Below are positions 46,435 to 57,243 of a stretch of DNA of 64,000 nt, piece by piece; positions within the stretch are counted from its first letter, which is position 1, and each line of letters starts with the position of its first letter. Origin of the DNA: Pseudaminobacter soli (ex Li et al. 2025). Its GTDB lineage: Bacteria; Pseudomonadota; Alphaproteobacteria; Rhizobiales; Rhizobiaceae. Made by a program: the position numbers and the translations under genes. The stretch lies in the NCBI RefSeq assembly GCF_029892515.1, contig NZ_JARXVF010000010.1:1-64000 (forward strand), given 5' to 3'. The notes under the pieces were generated by a model. The model was not told the origin of the DNA. It was given only the letters and a program-made list of their open reading frames with translations, and ran no database searches.

Positions 46435-47826
46435 CTATTTCTTGCGCTGCAGCCTGGATTCAATCTCTTCGCGCGCCGACTCTGTCGCCAGTAGCGTGAT
46501 GGTCACGCCGCCGTCTTCATTGTCCACCCGCTCGGTAACATCGCCGTTGCGGTAGAACCAATCCACCAGACCCAACTGGTCCGGCGTGAGCGTGATAGTC
46601 ACCGGTTTCAGTTCGCCTGAAACCCGCTCTTCGATCAGTGCCGTCAGTGCATCGATGCCCTCGCCGGTGATCGCGGAGATGGCGATCGGCGGTGCCGGCT
46701 TGCCGCTTGCGCTTTCGGCAAGCAGGCGTTCGCGATTGACCTCGTCCAGCCGGTCGATCTTGTTCCAGACCTCGACGATACGCTTGTCATCGGAGGCATC
46801 GACGCCGAGATCGGCGAGAATCCGCTCCACGTCCTCGGCCTGGGCCGCCGTGTCAGGGTCGGAAATGTCGCGAAGGTGGATGATAAGATCGGCCTCGACC
46901 ACTTCTTCCAGCGTCGCGCGGAAGGCGGCGATGAGATGCGTCGGTAGGTCGGAGATGAAGCCCACCGTATCCGACAAGATCACCGGCGTGCCATGCGGCA
47001 GCCGCACCCGGCGCAGGGTCGGGTCTAGCGTCGCAAACAGCATGTCTTCGGCCAGAACCCCTGCCCCGGTCAGCCGGTTGAACAGCGTCGACTTGCCGGC
47101 ATTGGTGTAGCCGACAATGGCGACGACCGGAAACGGCACTTTCCTGCGCTTGGCCCTGTGCAGATCGCGCGTGCGGCGCACGGTCTCGAGCTCGCGCTTG
47201 AGCCGCATGATCTTTTCCTGCAGCGCGCGCCGGTCGGCTTCAATCTGCGTTTCACCGGGACCACCCAGGAATCCGGCACCGCCGCGCTGGCGCTCAAGGT
47301 GGGTCCAGCTGCGGACCAGCCGGCCCTTCTGGTAGTTCAGATGCGCCAGATCGACCTGCAGCGTACCTTCCTTGGTACGCGCGCGCCGGCCGAAAATCTC
47401 CAGGATCAAGCCCGTGCGATCCAGGACCTTGGCGTTGGTTTCCTTTTCAAGGTTTCGCTGCTGAACCGGCGTCAGCGGATGATCCACGATCACCAGTTCC
47501 GCATGCGTTTCCTTGACGATCTCGGCCAGTTCATCGACCTTGCCGCTGCCAAGCAACGTGGCCGGTCGCGGGTCGTTCACCATCACGATGGCTGTGTGGA
47601 CCGCATCGAGGTCGATAGCGCTCGCGAGCCCTACCGCTTCGTCCAGGCGGGCCTCGGATGACCGCGTCAGGCGCGGGCGATTGGAATCGTCATCCCCGCG
47701 CGGCTGGCGAGCCAGCACGGGGACGATGACGACCGCAATCGTCGGCTTTTCCTGAGTAGAGCGCTCCGAGCTGTTAGCTCGCGAAGCGCGCGCCCCGTTC
47801 TTACCTGCGTTCTTGCCTTGAGCCAA
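46435..47826 (-). CDS. hflX: GTPase HflX
   Basis: A 463-residue ribosome-associated GTPase. The N-terminal HflX domain covers ~30-200 (LLGSGKVDELAE), a coiled-coil linker contains QIEADRRALQEKIMRLKREL, and the G domain has GYTNAGKSTLFN (G1), DTVGF (G3) and NKID (G4). The longest frame starts at TTG 47826, directly after the hfq stop; the ribosome site is weak and a shorter start within the first ~30 residues cannot be excluded. It is co-transcribed with hfq. Confidence 0.95.
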   Translation of the reverse strand: MAQGKNAGKNGARASRANSSERSTQEKPTIAVVIVPVLARQPRGDDDSNRPRLTRSSEARLDEAVGLASAIDLDAVHTAIVMVNDPRPATLLGSGKVDELAEIVKETHAELVIVDHPLTPVQQRNLEKETNAKVLDRTGLILEIFGRRARTKEGTLQVDLAHLNYQKGRLVRSWTHLERQRGGAGFLGGPGETQIEADRRALQEKIMRLKRELETVRRTRDLHRAKRRKVPFPVVAIVGYTNAGKSTLFNRLTGAGVLAEDMLFATLDPTLRRVRLPHGTPVILSDTVGFISDLPTHLIAAFRATLEEVVEADLIIHLRDISDPDTAAQAEDVERILADLGVDASDDKRIVEVWNKIDRLDEVNRERLLAESASGKPAPPIAISAITGEGIDALTALIEERVSGELKPVTITLTPDQLGLVDWFYRNGDVTERVDNEDGGVTITLLATESAREEIESRLQRKK

Positions 47827-48075
47827 TCAGGCGCCCTGGCCGTTTTCCTCGCCATCAAACATTTGAACCGGCTGGCTCGGCATGATGGTGGAGATGGCGT
47901 GCTTGTAGACGAGTTGCGAATGTCCGTCGCGACGCAACAAAACACAAAAATTGTCAAACGACGTAACTACACCGGTTAGCTTAACGCCGTTGATAAGGAA
48001 GATCGTCAGTGGGTTCTTGCTCTTACGAACCGAATTCAGGAAGAGGTCCTGAAGATTTTGCGTACGTTCCGCCAT
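47827..48075 (-). CDS. hfq: RNA chaperone Hfq
   Basis: An 82-residue Sm-like protein that forms a hexamer and pairs small RNAs with mRNAs. The Sm1 motif is [20 protein letters not shown], with [20 protein letters not shown], and the Sm2 motif is [10 protein letters not shown]. The C-terminal tail is short and acidic, as in alphaproteobacteria. It is immediately followed by hflX on the same strand. Confidence 0.97.
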   Translation of the reverse strand: MAERTQNLQDLFLNSVRKSKNPLTIFLINGVKLTGVVTSFDNFCVLLRRDGHSQLVYKHAISTIMPSQPVQMFDGEENGQGA

Positions 48076-48353
48076 TTTTCTTATCTTTCGTCGACCCCCG
48101 TCGATTTGCCTGCTTCCAAGCCCTAGTTATTGGTCTTTGTCAGCCTAACAAATCTATCGCTCGCCAAAGTCCAGGCAAGCAGAACGAGTTGTTTTGAATC
48201 AGTTCCACTTAAGCGGTTATCAGGCCGGCGTTTCTTCCGCAACGCCAAAAAGGTGTGGTGCGACAAAAGTCCGACCCTGCCACAGCGTGGCACGGTACAT
48301 ATCGTTGAAACCGCGCAAGAATCCAAGGCGCGATATCTGCAGCCGACCACATT
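48076..48353. other. Intergenic stretch between trkA and hfq, no gene
   Basis: 278 bases with no recognisable reading frame. It should contain the hfq promoter. In Sinorhizobium and relatives a D-amino-acid aminotransferase gene (dat) commonly sits here; nothing resembling it remains. Confidence 0.5.
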
Positions 48354-49730
48354 TCAGAAAAACTCCAGACTGACACGGAACATCTGCTCGACATGCCTAA
48401 CGGCATGGGCGAGCGCGAAGATGACCACCCGGTCCTTGGGTTTGATTCTCGATTGGCCATTCGGCTTGATGACTTGTCCATCGCGGTAGATGGCACCAAT
48501 TCTCATGCCGTCCGGCAAATCCAGATCGCTCAGGTTCGAGCCAACCAGGGGCGACGTTTCCAGCGCCTCGGCTTCGATGATCTCCGCAGCGCCGCGCTGG
48601 ACGCTGTGGACGGCGCGGATGCGGCCGCGGCGCACATGCTGCAGCACGCGGGAGATCGTGACCGAACTCGGATTCACATAGGCATCGATGTCGAGCGACT
48701 CGGTTAGGTCCTGATAGGCAGGATTGTTGATCAGAACCAGATTTGCCTTGCAGCCCAAGCGCTTGGCCATGACGCTCGATAGGATATTCACCTGATCGTT
48801 GTTGGTCAGGGTGACCATCAGGTCGGCATCCTGGATGTCTGCTTCCATCAGCAGTTTCTGATCCAGCGCGCTGCCATTCAGCACGACCGTGCGGCGCAAC
48901 TGGTCCGCTATCGTCACAGCCCGTTCGCGCACGGATTCGACGATCTTGATTTTCGTGCGGCTCTGGCGCTGCTCGATCGTCTTGGCGACGTAGAGGCCGA
49001 TATTGCCGCCGCCTGCGATCACGATGCGCGTGGCCTCCTGCTCCTCGTGGCCGAAAAGGCCCAAGGTGCGGTGCACCTGCTCTTTTGCCGTCACGACATG
49101 GGCAAGATCGCCCGGTTCGAGCTGGTCGGCCGAATGCGGGATGAAGAGCGTGCCGCCGCGGGTGATGCCTACCACCGTGGACGGCAGATCTGGAAACAGC
49201 TCGGATAGCTGCGCGAGCGGGGTATGGACAATCGGGCAATCTTCCAGACACTCGATCGCCAGCATGACGATCTTGTTGTCGGCAAAGCGAACGACGTCCG
49301 AAGCGCCCGGCAGCGCGATGCGGCGCAACACCATTTCCCCGACTTCCATCTCCGGCGAGATGATGACGTCGATGGGCATATGCTCGCGCGAGAACAGATC
49401 CTGGTAGTGCGGCCTGAGATAGGATTGCGCACGAATGCGCGCGATCTTGGTCGGCACGTTGAACAGCGCGTGCGCAACCTCGCAGGCAACGATGTTGACC
49501 TCGTCGTGAAGCGTGACGGCGATGATCATGTCGGCATTCTGGGCGCCGGCGGCTTCCAGAACTTCCGGGTGAGAGCCGTGACCGACAAAGCCGCGAACGT
49601 CGAGGGAATCGCGAATGGCGTGAATGAGCTCAGGCGACGTGTCGATCACCGACACGTCGTTCTTTTCGGCAGCCAGGCGTTCGGCGATACCGAAACCAAC
49701 CTGCCCCGCTCCGCAGATGATTACGCGCAT
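48354..49730 (-). CDS. trkA: Trk potassium-uptake regulatory subunit TrkA
   Basis: A 458-residue cytoplasmic protein with two RCK modules. Rossmann motif 1 is IICGAGQVGFGIAERL (residues ~4-19) with the acidic VIDTSPE; the second module begins IVIAGGGNIGLYVAKTI (~235). TrkA-C regions follow each. It binds nucleotides and gates the Trk/Ktr K+ channel, which is not encoded in this window. It follows ntrX by 34 bases on the same strand, the usual rhizobial order. Confidence 0.95.
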   Translation of the reverse strand: MRVIICGAGQVGFGIAERLAAEKNDVSVIDTSPELIHAIRDSLDVRGFVGHGSHPEVLEAAGAQNADMIIAVTLHDEVNIVACEVAHALFNVPTKIARIRAQSYLRPHYQDLFSREHMPIDVIISPEMEVGEMVLRRIALPGASDVVRFADNKIVMLAIECLEDCPIVHTPLAQLSELFPDLPSTVVGITRGGTLFIPHSADQLEPGDLAHVVTAKEQVHRTLGLFGHEEQEATRIVIAGGGNIGLYVAKTIEQRQSRTKIKIVESVRERAVTIADQLRRTVVLNGSALDQKLLMEADIQDADLMVTLTNNDQVNILSSVMAKRLGCKANLVLINNPAYQDLTESLDIDAYVNPSSVTISRVLQHVRRGRIRAVHSVQRGAAEIIEAEALETSPLVGSNLSDLDLPDGMRIGAIYRDGQVIKPNGQSRIKPKDRVVIFALAHAVRHVEQMFRVSLEFF

Positions 49731-49764
49731 TAGATGGCCGACCGGCTATCTGGATGAAACAATC

Positions 49765-51126
49765 TCAAACTCCGAGCGACTTGAGTTTCCGGTGAAGTGC
49801 CGAGCGCTCCATACCGATGAACTCCGCCGTGCGCGAGATATTTCCGCCGAACCGGTTGATCTGGGCGATCAGATATTCCTTCTCGAACATTTCTCGCGCT
49901 TCCCGCAGCGGCAGCGCCATAATGTGCTGATCCGTCTGATTGGGAACGCGCGGCATGACGTCTCCAATCTCTGCCGGCAGCAGGTCGGCAGTAATCGGCT
50001 TGTCGGCGTCGACATCGCGCGTGAGGATCATCAGGCGCTCGATGTTGTTGCGAAGCTGGCGGACATTGCCAGGCCAGTTGTGCGCCTGAAGCACGGCCAT
50101 CGCATCGTCGCCAATGCGGCGAGGCTTGATGCCTGCCTGGCGGGCAGTCTGCTTGATGAAGCCGTCGACCAGGTAAGGAATGTCCTCGCGCCGCTCCGCA
50201 AGCCCCGGCACGATCACCGGAACGACCGCCAGGCGATGATAGAGATCCTCGCGGAAACGCCCCTCGGCGATCATGGCTTCGAGGTTCTGCGCGGTCGAGG
50301 AAATGATGCGGACGTCGACCTTGACGCGCTTGGTGCCGCCCACGCGCTCGAACTGCTGGTCCACGAGCACGCGCAGGATCTTGCTCTGCGTCTCGCGCGG
50401 CATGTCGGCCACTTCGTCGAGATACAGTATGCCGCGGTGAGCCTCCTCGAGGGCGCCGACCTTGCGCTCGGCGCCATTGGACTCGGTACCGAAAAGCTCG
50501 ATCTCCATGCGCTCCGGCGTGATCGTCGCCGCGTTGACCGAAACGAACGGCCCGCTCTTACGCGACGACATTCCATGGATGGCGCGCGCCACCTGTTCCT
50601 TGCCCGAGCCGGACGGTCCCACGATCATGATGCGGCTGTTGGTCGGCGAAACACGGTCGATCGTTTGGCGCAGATGGGTCATGGCCGACGACATGCCGAT
50701 GAGCTCGAACGAGTCGCCGTTGCGCATCTTGAGGTCAGACACCTCGCGCTTGAGCTTCGAGGTCTCGAGCGCCCGTTCGGCGATGAGGATCAGGCGATCG
50801 GCCTTGAACGGCTTCTCGATGAAGTCGTAGGCGCCGCGCCGTATTGCCGAAACCGCCGTCTCGATATTGCCGTGGCCCGAAATCATCACCACCGGAAGGT
50901 TGGGGTGTATCGTCTTGATCTCATCCAGCAGCGCCAGGCCGTCGAGGCGGGAGCCCTGCATCCAGATATCAAGAAAAATCAGCCTGGGCGCACGATCGGC
51001 GATTGCCGCCAAGGCGCTGTCGGCGTCATGGGCCGTTCGCGTTTCGTGACCTTCATCGCTCAAAATACCGGCGACGAGCTCTCGGATATCTTCTTCGTCA
51101 TCGACGACAAGGATGTCAGATGCCAT
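49765..51126 (-). CDS. ntrX: Response regulator NtrX (AAA+ type)
   Basis: A 453-residue regulator. The receiver has D53 (IFLDIWMQGSRLDG) and a late Lys in IEKPF. The AAA+ domain has Walker A GPSGSGKEQVARAI but, where sigma-54 activators carry GAFTGA, this protein has GTESNGAERKVGALEEA. The C-terminal Fis-type helix-turn-helix (NISRTAEFIGMERSALHRKL) is intact. ATG 51126 overlaps the ntrY stop by 11 bases and is preceded by AAAGG. It is partner of NtrY in nitrogen and envelope control. Confidence 0.96.
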   Translation of the reverse strand: MASDILVVDDEEDIRELVAGILSDEGHETRTAHDADSALAAIADRAPRLIFLDIWMQGSRLDGLALLDEIKTIHPNLPVVMISGHGNIETAVSAIRRGAYDFIEKPFKADRLILIAERALETSKLKREVSDLKMRNGDSFELIGMSSAMTHLRQTIDRVSPTNSRIMIVGPSGSGKEQVARAIHGMSSRKSGPFVSVNAATITPERMEIELFGTESNGAERKVGALEEAHRGILYLDEVADMPRETQSKILRVLVDQQFERVGGTKRVKVDVRIISSTAQNLEAMIAEGRFREDLYHRLAVVPVIVPGLAERREDIPYLVDGFIKQTARQAGIKPRRIGDDAMAVLQAHNWPGNVRQLRNNIERLMILTRDVDADKPITADLLPAEIGDVMPRVPNQTDQHIMALPLREAREMFEKEYLIAQINRFGGNISRTAEFIGMERSALHRKLKSLGV

Positions 51127-53404
51127 TACCGACCTTTTCAGTTCTATGTTTGTCTTCAACACTTCCGTCGCGCAGCGCGGCCGTATCGTCGGCTGCCAAA
51201 GGAAGCAGGATGCTGATCATCGCGCCTCGACCGCCATGGAAGTCGGCCGGCGCGTCATGAAGTTCCAAGCGGCCGCCATGGTCTTCAACGATCTTTTTGA
51301 CGATCGCGAGGCCAAGACCGGTCCCTTTTTCACGTGTGGTCATGTACGGCTCGAGGAGACGCTGTCGATTTTCACGCGGCAACCCCTTGCCGTTGTCCAT
51401 CACGTCCACCCGGATCATGGCGTCTTCACGGCGCGCCTGAATCCGAATTGCTCCCGCCTCCCCGTCGCTGCGGTCAGCGGCGTCGATTGCTTCGGAGGCA
51501 TTCTTGATGATGTTGCCGAAGGCCTGCGACAGAAGGCGGCTGTCGAAGGTTCCCTTGAGCTGCTCGGTGCCGAAATCGCGCTCGAACTTGATGTCCGAAC
51601 GGCTGACTTCGATGAGGAACGAGGCTTCGCGCAGCGGCTCGCGCAGGTCGATATTCTTCATTTCCGGCTTCGGCATGCGCGCGAAGGCGGAGAACTCGTT
51701 GACCATGCGGCCGATGTCCTCGACCTGACGAATGATCGTGTCCGTGCACTGGTCGAACACTTCGCGGTCTTCGGTGATCACCTTGCCGTAGCGGCGGCGG
51801 ATGCGCTCGGCCGACAGCTGGATCGGCGTCAGCGGGTTCTTGATCTCATGTGCGATACGGCGGGCCACGTCGGCCCAGGCAGACGAGCGCTGCGCCTGCA
51901 TCAGGTCGGTGATATCGTCAACCGTGACGACATACGACTTCTCCTGGCTTTCGTCGTCGCCCTGCTCGATCGTGACCTGCACATTGAAGGTACGTTCGGC
52001 GCCGGCGCGATAGAAGGTCACCTGCTCGCGGTAGACGCGCCGCTCGGAGCTGCGGCAAATCTCGAAGACACGGCCGACGTGCGGCAGCACCACCGAGAGA
52101 TTCTGGCCCATCGAGGTCTCGGCGGAGATGGCAAGCATAGCCTCAGCGGAGCGGTTGACGATGGTGATCGTGCCGAAATGGTCGACGCCGATGACGCCTG
52201 CCGTCACGCCTTCCAGAACCGCTTCGGAGAAGCGCCGGCGTTCGTCGACGAGGTCCTTGGCATTGAGGATTTCATTGCGCTGCGATTTCAGCTGCAGCAG
52301 CATCTTGTTGAAGGTGTCGGCAAGGGAGGCGACGTCGCCATCGGACGGGCGAACCGGGACCGAGACGTCGAGATTTCCCGTGGCCACCTCATCCGCCGCG
52401 CCGATCAACTGCCTGATCGGACGCACGAGCCGATCCGCGACCGCAATACCTGTCCAGATCGCCGACAGGATCACGATCAGGGTCAGCGACAGGTAAGGCA
52501 GAGCGATGGCGACCTGGGACGGGCGCCGATTGGCTTCCATGCCCCGGTATTCGTCTGCATTTGCCCGCACGATTTCGCGCGCCTTGATCACCTCGGGGTC
52601 GACCAGCCTGATCGTGTAGAGATAGAGCCCCGGGATCTCGCGAAGTTTGATGATCGCACCGACAATGTTGCGGGTGCGCGGCTCAATCAGCACTGGTTTG
52701 CCGTCCGCGGCAGTCTCCACCGACCCGGCCGGCGGTTCCGGCATGGCAAATTCGGCGGGCGTCTGCGCCGTCATCACGAAGGAGCCATCCGCATTGATCA
52801 GTGCAGCGTGCGCCAATGCGCGCCCCACCGCCTGCTGGCTCATGAAATTGCGGAACCCGGTACGGTCGAGACTGTAGAGGGTGCGCGCATTGTCCAGGTC
52901 ATAGGCCATGGACAAGGTCGTGCCCTGAAGGTTGCGGGCGTTTTCCTGGACATAGGCGTCCGCGATCGACAGCGAGTAGTTGACGATCGTCTTGGTGCGG
53001 ATCTCGAACCAGCGGTCGAGGCCGATATTTAGCGTGATCGAGGCAATGACCGCAACCGCGATGGCGGGGACTGCGGCAACCAGCGCAAACATCGTGACGA
53101 TGCGCACATGCAGCCGCGATGCCGCTTTACCGATCCGACGCGCAGTGAGGATGCGATGGACCTCCCGCACGACCAGCGTAAGCAGGAAGAGGATGAACGC
53201 GGCGTTCACGCAAATGATGATCAGCGTGATCGTTTCATTCGGCGTGATCGGCGTGGCCCCGACCAGGATGGCGAAGGATACGGCGGCCGTAAGAAGTGCG
53301 CCCACCACGGCAATAATGCCGGGCAGTGCCAGGAGGCGTCTGCCATCTCCACCGGGCTGTGCCGGAAAAATGGATCGCCTGAATATCGTCTTCTGATTCG
53401 CCAT
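51116..53404 (-). CDS. ntrY: Sensor histidine kinase NtrY
   Basis: A 762-residue membrane kinase. Three N-terminal hydrophobic helices (residues ~25-115), a periplasmic sensor of ~190 residues, a further helix (~300), HAMP (VRPIRQLIGAADEVATG), PAS domain (~370-480), phosphoacceptor His in [20 protein letters not shown] and the HATPase block (NGKGLPRENRQ, GTGLGLAIVKKI). ATG 53404 is the likely start. The gene overlaps ntrX. It senses nitrogen or redox state and phosphorylates NtrX. Confidence 0.95.
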   Translation of the reverse strand: MANQKTIFRRSIFPAQPGGDGRRLLALPGIIAVVGALLTAAVSFAILVGATPITPNETITLIIICVNAAFILFLLTLVVREVHRILTARRIGKAASRLHVRIVTMFALVAAVPAIAVAVIASITLNIGLDRWFEIRTKTIVNYSLSIADAYVQENARNLQGTTLSMAYDLDNARTLYSLDRTGFRNFMSQQAVGRALAHAALINADGSFVMTAQTPAEFAMPEPPAGSVETAADGKPVLIEPRTRNIVGAIIKLREIPGLYLYTIRLVDPEVIKAREIVRANADEYRGMEANRRPSQVAIALPYLSLTLIVILSAIWTGIAVADRLVRPIRQLIGAADEVATGNLDVSVPVRPSDGDVASLADTFNKMLLQLKSQRNEILNAKDLVDERRRFSEAVLEGVTAGVIGVDHFGTITIVNRSAEAMLAISAETSMGQNLSVVLPHVGRVFEICRSSERRVYREQVTFYRAGAERTFNVQVTIEQGDDESQEKSYVVTVDDITDLMQAQRSSAWADVARRIAHEIKNPLTPIQLSAERIRRRYGKVITEDREVFDQCTDTIIRQVEDIGRMVNEFSAFARMPKPEMKNIDLREPLREASFLIEVSRSDIKFERDFGTEQLKGTFDSRLLSQAFGNIIKNASEAIDAADRSDGEAGAIRIQARREDAMIRVDVMDNGKGLPRENRQRLLEPYMTTREKGTGLGLAIVKKIVEDHGGRLELHDAPADFHGGRGAMISILLPLAADDTAALRDGSVEDKHRTEKVGNGI

Positions 53405-53525
53405 GCGCCCTACGAGGACCGTTATGCGGTGCACCTATGCAACGCATTGTGGCGATTATGCAACAAGACTGACAGCGGCCACCGAAAATCTTTGGCGCGA
53501 TTTGCTTGGATATCCCTCGGGGAAG

Positions 53526-54983
53526 TCAGCATTGCTTGGAAGCGCGATAAACGTTTACGCCGAGCTCGCGGATCTTCTTGCGCAATGTATTGCGGTTCAG
53601 GCCCAGCAGTTCGGCCGCCTTGATCTGATTGCCGCGCGTGGCCGTCATCGAAGCCAGGATCAGCGGGAATTCGACTTCGGCGAGAACTCGGTCATAGAGC
53701 CCCGGCGGCGGCAATTCGCCGGCGAAGGATGAGAAATAGCGCTGAAGGAACATTTCCGTGGCCTGGCCGATCGAAAGATTGTCCGGTACGAGCACGCCAT
53801 TTTCCGGAACGGGTTCCTGGCTGGTCCGCAGTTCGGACTCTATGATCTCGGTGGAAATTTCCTCCTGCGGGTAGAGCGCGGCGAGACGCCTGATGAGATT
53901 TTCCAGTTCGCGCACATTGCCCGGCCAAGGATAGCGTTTCATCAGCTCAAGGCCGCCGCTTGAGATCCGCTTGGCCTGCAGCCCCTCGCTTTCCGCCTGC
54001 TTGAAGAAGTGCCGGACGAGGTCCGGAACATCCTCGGATCGCTCTCGCAGTGGCGGCAGACGCATCGGCACGACGTTCAGACGATAGAACAAGTCTTCGC
54101 GAAACAGCCCCTGGGCGATGCCGGCGCGCAAATCCTTGTTGGTGGCAGCAACGATGCGCACGTCGGTCTTGATTGGCGTGCGACCGCCGACAGTGGTGTA
54201 TTCGCCCTGCTGCAGTACGCGCAGGAGACGGGTCTGCGCCTCCATCGGCATGTCGCCGATTTCATCGAGGAAAAGCGTGCCGCCCTCGGCCTGTTCGAAG
54301 CGGCCGCTAGAACGGTTCTGCGCGCCGGTGAACGCGCCCTTCTCATGCCCGAACAAATCCGATTCAATCAGATCGCGCGGTATGGCCGCCATATTGATCG
54401 CAACGAACGGACCGTTCCGCCGCCTGCCATATTCATGCAGCGCACGTGCCACCAACTCCTTGCCGGTGCCGGACTCGCCCGAAATCATCACCGTCAGATC
54501 GGTCTGCATCATGCGCGCCAGCATGCGGTAGATGTCCTGCATGGCGGCAGAGCGCCCGATCAGGGGCATCGCTTCAGGCTGTTCGTCGTGACGCGCATCG
54601 AGTTTGGGGCGCTGGGGCTCGGCCAGTGCGCGGTTGACGATATTCAGGAGCTCGGTGAGGTCGAAGGGCTTGGGCAGATATTCGTAGGCGCCGGTTTCCG
54701 ACGCACGGATGGCGGTCATGAACGTGTTCTGGGCACTCATCACGATGACCGGCAGTTCGGGGCGGGCCTTCTTGATGCGCGGCAGCATGTCGAAAGCGTT
54801 TTCGTCCGGCATGACGACGTCGGTGATGACCAGATCGCCCTCGCCCGCCGCCACCCAGCGCCACAGAGTCGCGGCATTGGAGGTGACGCGCACCTCATGG
54901 CCTGAGCGGGATAAAGCCTGGTTGAGCACGGTGCGGATTGCCGCGTCGTCGTCCGCCACCAGAATGTTGCCGCGGGGCGTCAT
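53526..54983 (-). CDS. ntrC: Nitrogen regulator NtrC (sigma-54 activator)
   Basis: A 485-residue enhancer-binding protein. Receiver D55 ([13 protein letters not shown]) and K105; AAA+ domain with Walker [17 protein letters not shown], the intact GAFTGA loop in [15 protein letters not shown], and Walker [14 protein letters not shown]-terminal Fis helix-turn-helix [22 protein letters not shown] 54983 overlaps the ntrB stop by four bases, so the pair is coupled. It activates nitrogen-limitation promoters when phosphorylated by NtrB. Confidence 0.96.
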   Translation of the reverse strand: MTPRGNILVADDDAAIRTVLNQALSRSGHEVRVTSNAATLWRWVAAGEGDLVITDVVMPDENAFDMLPRIKKARPELPVIVMSAQNTFMTAIRASETGAYEYLPKPFDLTELLNIVNRALAEPQRPKLDARHDEQPEAMPLIGRSAAMQDIYRMLARMMQTDLTVMISGESGTGKELVARALHEYGRRRNGPFVAINMAAIPRDLIESDLFGHEKGAFTGAQNRSSGRFEQAEGGTLFLDEIGDMPMEAQTRLLRVLQQGEYTTVGGRTPIKTDVRIVAATNKDLRAGIAQGLFREDLFYRLNVVPMRLPPLRERSEDVPDLVRHFFKQAESEGLQAKRISSGGLELMKRYPWPGNVRELENLIRRLAALYPQEEISTEIIESELRTSQEPVPENGVLVPDNLSIGQATEMFLQRYFSSFAGELPPPGLYDRVLAEVEFPLILASMTATRGNQIKAAELLGLNRNTLRKKIRELGVNVYRASKQC

Positions 54984-56116
54984 GCCTTGCTTCCTTCGGT
55001 TCGCTCCTCCTGGAGCAATGAGGTGTCCTTCCACGCAGGCATCAGCACGCGAAACATCGTGCCGCGTGGCGTGGATTCGCATTCGATGACGCCGCCATGT
55101 TCCCCGACGATCTTTGCGACAAGCGCCAGACCAAGACCGGAACCATTCGGCTTGGTCGTGATGAAGGGGTCGAAGATGATCGGCAGGATGTCCTCGGAGA
55201 CGCCCGCGCCATTGTCATGCACACAGAATTCGAGCGGCAGCGAAACGCGGTCCTGCGATCCCGGCACGGAGACGCGCATGCCGGGGCGAAAGGCGGTCGA
55301 GAGCTTGATCTCGCCATCGCTCCGCGACCCTATGGCCTCGGCGGCGTTCTTCACCAGATTGAGGAACACCTGAACGAGTTGGTCGCGATTGGCAAATACC
55401 GGAGGAAGTGATGGATCATACTCCTCCACCATATTGATTTTTCTTGCAAAGCCGTTTCGCGCTATCGCCTTCACATGATCGAGGACGACGTGGATGTTAA
55501 CCGGATAGCGGTCGATGGGACGCTCGTCCGAAAAGACCTCCATGCGGTCAACGAGCGCCACGATGCGGTCCGTCTCGTCGGTGATCAGTCGCGTCAGCGC
55601 GCGATCCTCGTCCGATACGGATGTCTCCAGAAGTTGTGCTGCGCCGCGGATGCCCGAAAGCGGGTTCTTGATCTCATGCGCCAGCATGGCGGCAAGGCCA
55701 GTCACCGATCGTGCCGCGCCGCGATGGGTCATTTGGCGGTCGATCTTGTCGGCCATCGACCGTTCCTGGAACATGACCACCACCGAGCCGGGCAATTCCG
55801 GAACAGGCGCGACATAGATGTCGACGACCTTTTCGATGCCGAGACGCGGCGAGGAAATGTCGACACGGTATTCGTTCACCGGCGCTAGTCGTTCGCGCAC
55901 CTGTTCGATCAGGGACAGGATCGGACTGCCGAAGGGGACGAAGCGTTCCAACGTGGAGCGAGCCAGCATAGCCGCGCTGGAGCGGAAAAAATCTTCAGCG
56001 TCGGCATTGGCATAGCTGATGCGATCGTCGGACCCGATCATTATGACCGGCCGGCGGATCGTGTTGAGGACGATCTGCGCTGCGTCGGTGACCTCGGCTC
56101 GATTGCTGGCTGTCAC
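54980..56116 (-). CDS. ntrB: Nitrogen sensor kinase NtrB
   Basis: A 378-residue cytoplasmic kinase. N-terminal PAS (~residues 10-110), phosphoacceptor His in [17 protein letters not shown] (~residue 145), and HATPase motifs [10 protein letters not shown] and [15 protein letters not shown] 56116 overlaps the dusB stop by four bases (GTGA), and it overlaps ntrC. Through PII it reads nitrogen status and controls NtrC phosphorylation. Confidence 0.95.
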   Translation of the reverse strand: MTASNRAEVTDAAQIVLNTIRRPVIMIGSDDRISYANADAEDFFRSSAAMLARSTLERFVPFGSPILSLIEQVRERLAPVNEYRVDISSPRLGIEKVVDIYVAPVPELPGSVVVMFQERSMADKIDRQMTHRGAARSVTGLAAMLAHEIKNPLSGIRGAAQLLETSVSDEDRALTRLITDETDRIVALVDRMEVFSDERPIDRYPVNIHVVLDHVKAIARNGFARKINMVEEYDPSLPPVFANRDQLVQVFLNLVKNAAEAIGSRSDGEIKLSTAFRPGMRVSVPGSQDRVSLPLEFCVHDNGAGVSEDILPIIFDPFITTKPNGSGLGLALVAKIVGEHGGVIECESTPRGTMFRVLMPAWKDTSLLQEERTEGSKA

Positions 56117-57129
56117 GCGGCGCTCCTTTCCTGCATTTCGGAAGAACTGATCGCCTCCCGCAGGCCGCGAACCACTTCGGCCGGATCGAGCGAAGTCATG
56201 ATCCTGGCGCGCAGCTCCGACGCAATCTCGGTAGCGTGGCGGTCGAGATACCAGCCGAGATGCTTGCGCGCCTGGCGCAGGCCGCTTTCGATGCCGTAGA
56301 GCGCCAGCATGTCTTCATAATGCGAGACGACATAATCGGCCATTTCCGCGGCTGTGCGCGGTGCTTCCAGTGCTTGCTCGGCCACCGTTGCAATGGCGCC
56401 CGCTGTCCATGGTGCGCCATAGCTGGCACGCCCGACCATCACGGCGTCCGCACCTGATTGTTCAAGGATTTCCGAAGCATCGGCGAGGTTTCTTACATCG
56501 CCATTGGCGACGACCGGGATGGAAACCGCCTCTTTGACGCGTGCAATCGCGCGCCAATCGGCCTTCCCCTGATAGAACTGGCAGCGCGTGCGGCCGTGCA
56601 CGGTCACCATCTTCACGCCGGCCTCCTGCGCACGGCGCGCGAGTTCCGGGGCGTTCAGTGCCGCCTCGTCCCAGCCGAGGCGCATCTTCACCGTCACAGG
56701 CACATCCACGGCCCCGACGACCGCGTCTATCAGCGATACGGCATGATCAAGGTCGCGCATCAGTGCAGAACCGGCATAGCCGCCGGTCACTTTCTTGGCG
56801 GGGCAGCCCATATTGATGTCGATGATGTCGGCGCCCTCGCCGGCCGCGATGCGCGCGCCTTCCGCCATGTGTTCGGCCTGGCGACCTGCGAGCTGGATCA
56901 TGTGCACCGGAAGGCCTGAATGGCGAATGCGGCGTCCGGATTCCGAATGCCCCTTGGCCAACTCGCCGCTCGCAACCATTTCGGAAACGACCAGCCCCGC
57001 GCCATGGGCATAAGCGCGCTTGCGAAACGCATCGTCCGTGATGCCGGACATCGGCGCCAAAAAGACACGGTTGCGGATTCTTACACCACCAATTTCGAGC
57101 GGTTTTGCAAGAGCCGTGAAATCTGGCAT
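56113..57129 (-). CDS. dusB: tRNA-dihydrouridine synthase (NifR3/DusB type)
   Basis: A 338-residue FMN enzyme. Family marks: [20 protein letters not shown] (~residue 26), [20 protein letters not shown] with the catalytic Cys (~100), [10 protein letters not shown] and [12 protein letters not shown] (~residue 175), and VVANGDVRN. It reduces uridines in tRNA. It is first in the dusB-ntrB-ntrC operon, formerly called nifR3. ATG 57129 is preferred over TTG 57135. Confidence 0.95.
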   Translation of the reverse strand: MPDFTALAKPLEIGGVRIRNRVFLAPMSGITDDAFRKRAYAHGAGLVVSEMVASGELAKGHSESGRRIRHSGLPVHMIQLAGRQAEHMAEGARIAAGEGADIIDINMGCPAKKVTGGYAGSALMRDLDHAVSLIDAVVGAVDVPVTVKMRLGWDEAALNAPELARRAQEAGVKMVTVHGRTRCQFYQGKADWRAIARVKEAVSIPVVANGDVRNLADASEILEQSGADAVMVGRASYGAPWTAGAIATVAEQALEAPRTAAEMADYVVSHYEDMLALYGIESGLRQARKHLGWYLDRHATEIASELRARIMTSLDPAEVVRGLREAISSSEMQERSAA

Positions 57130-57243
57130 GCACAAATTCCAAGCAGTTTTATCTTCTGCTTATTCAGTAGCCAGTTTCAGCTTATTGTGCAATGCGGAAA
57201 GGGCGCGGCAAGGTTGCGCGATGGAAAACTCTCGCCTTTGGCC

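Noticed and set aside
51113-53032. A 639-codon plus-strand frame opposite ntrY
   Set aside because: It is antisense to a well-supported kinase and reads as an Arg/His/Asp-rich shadow.
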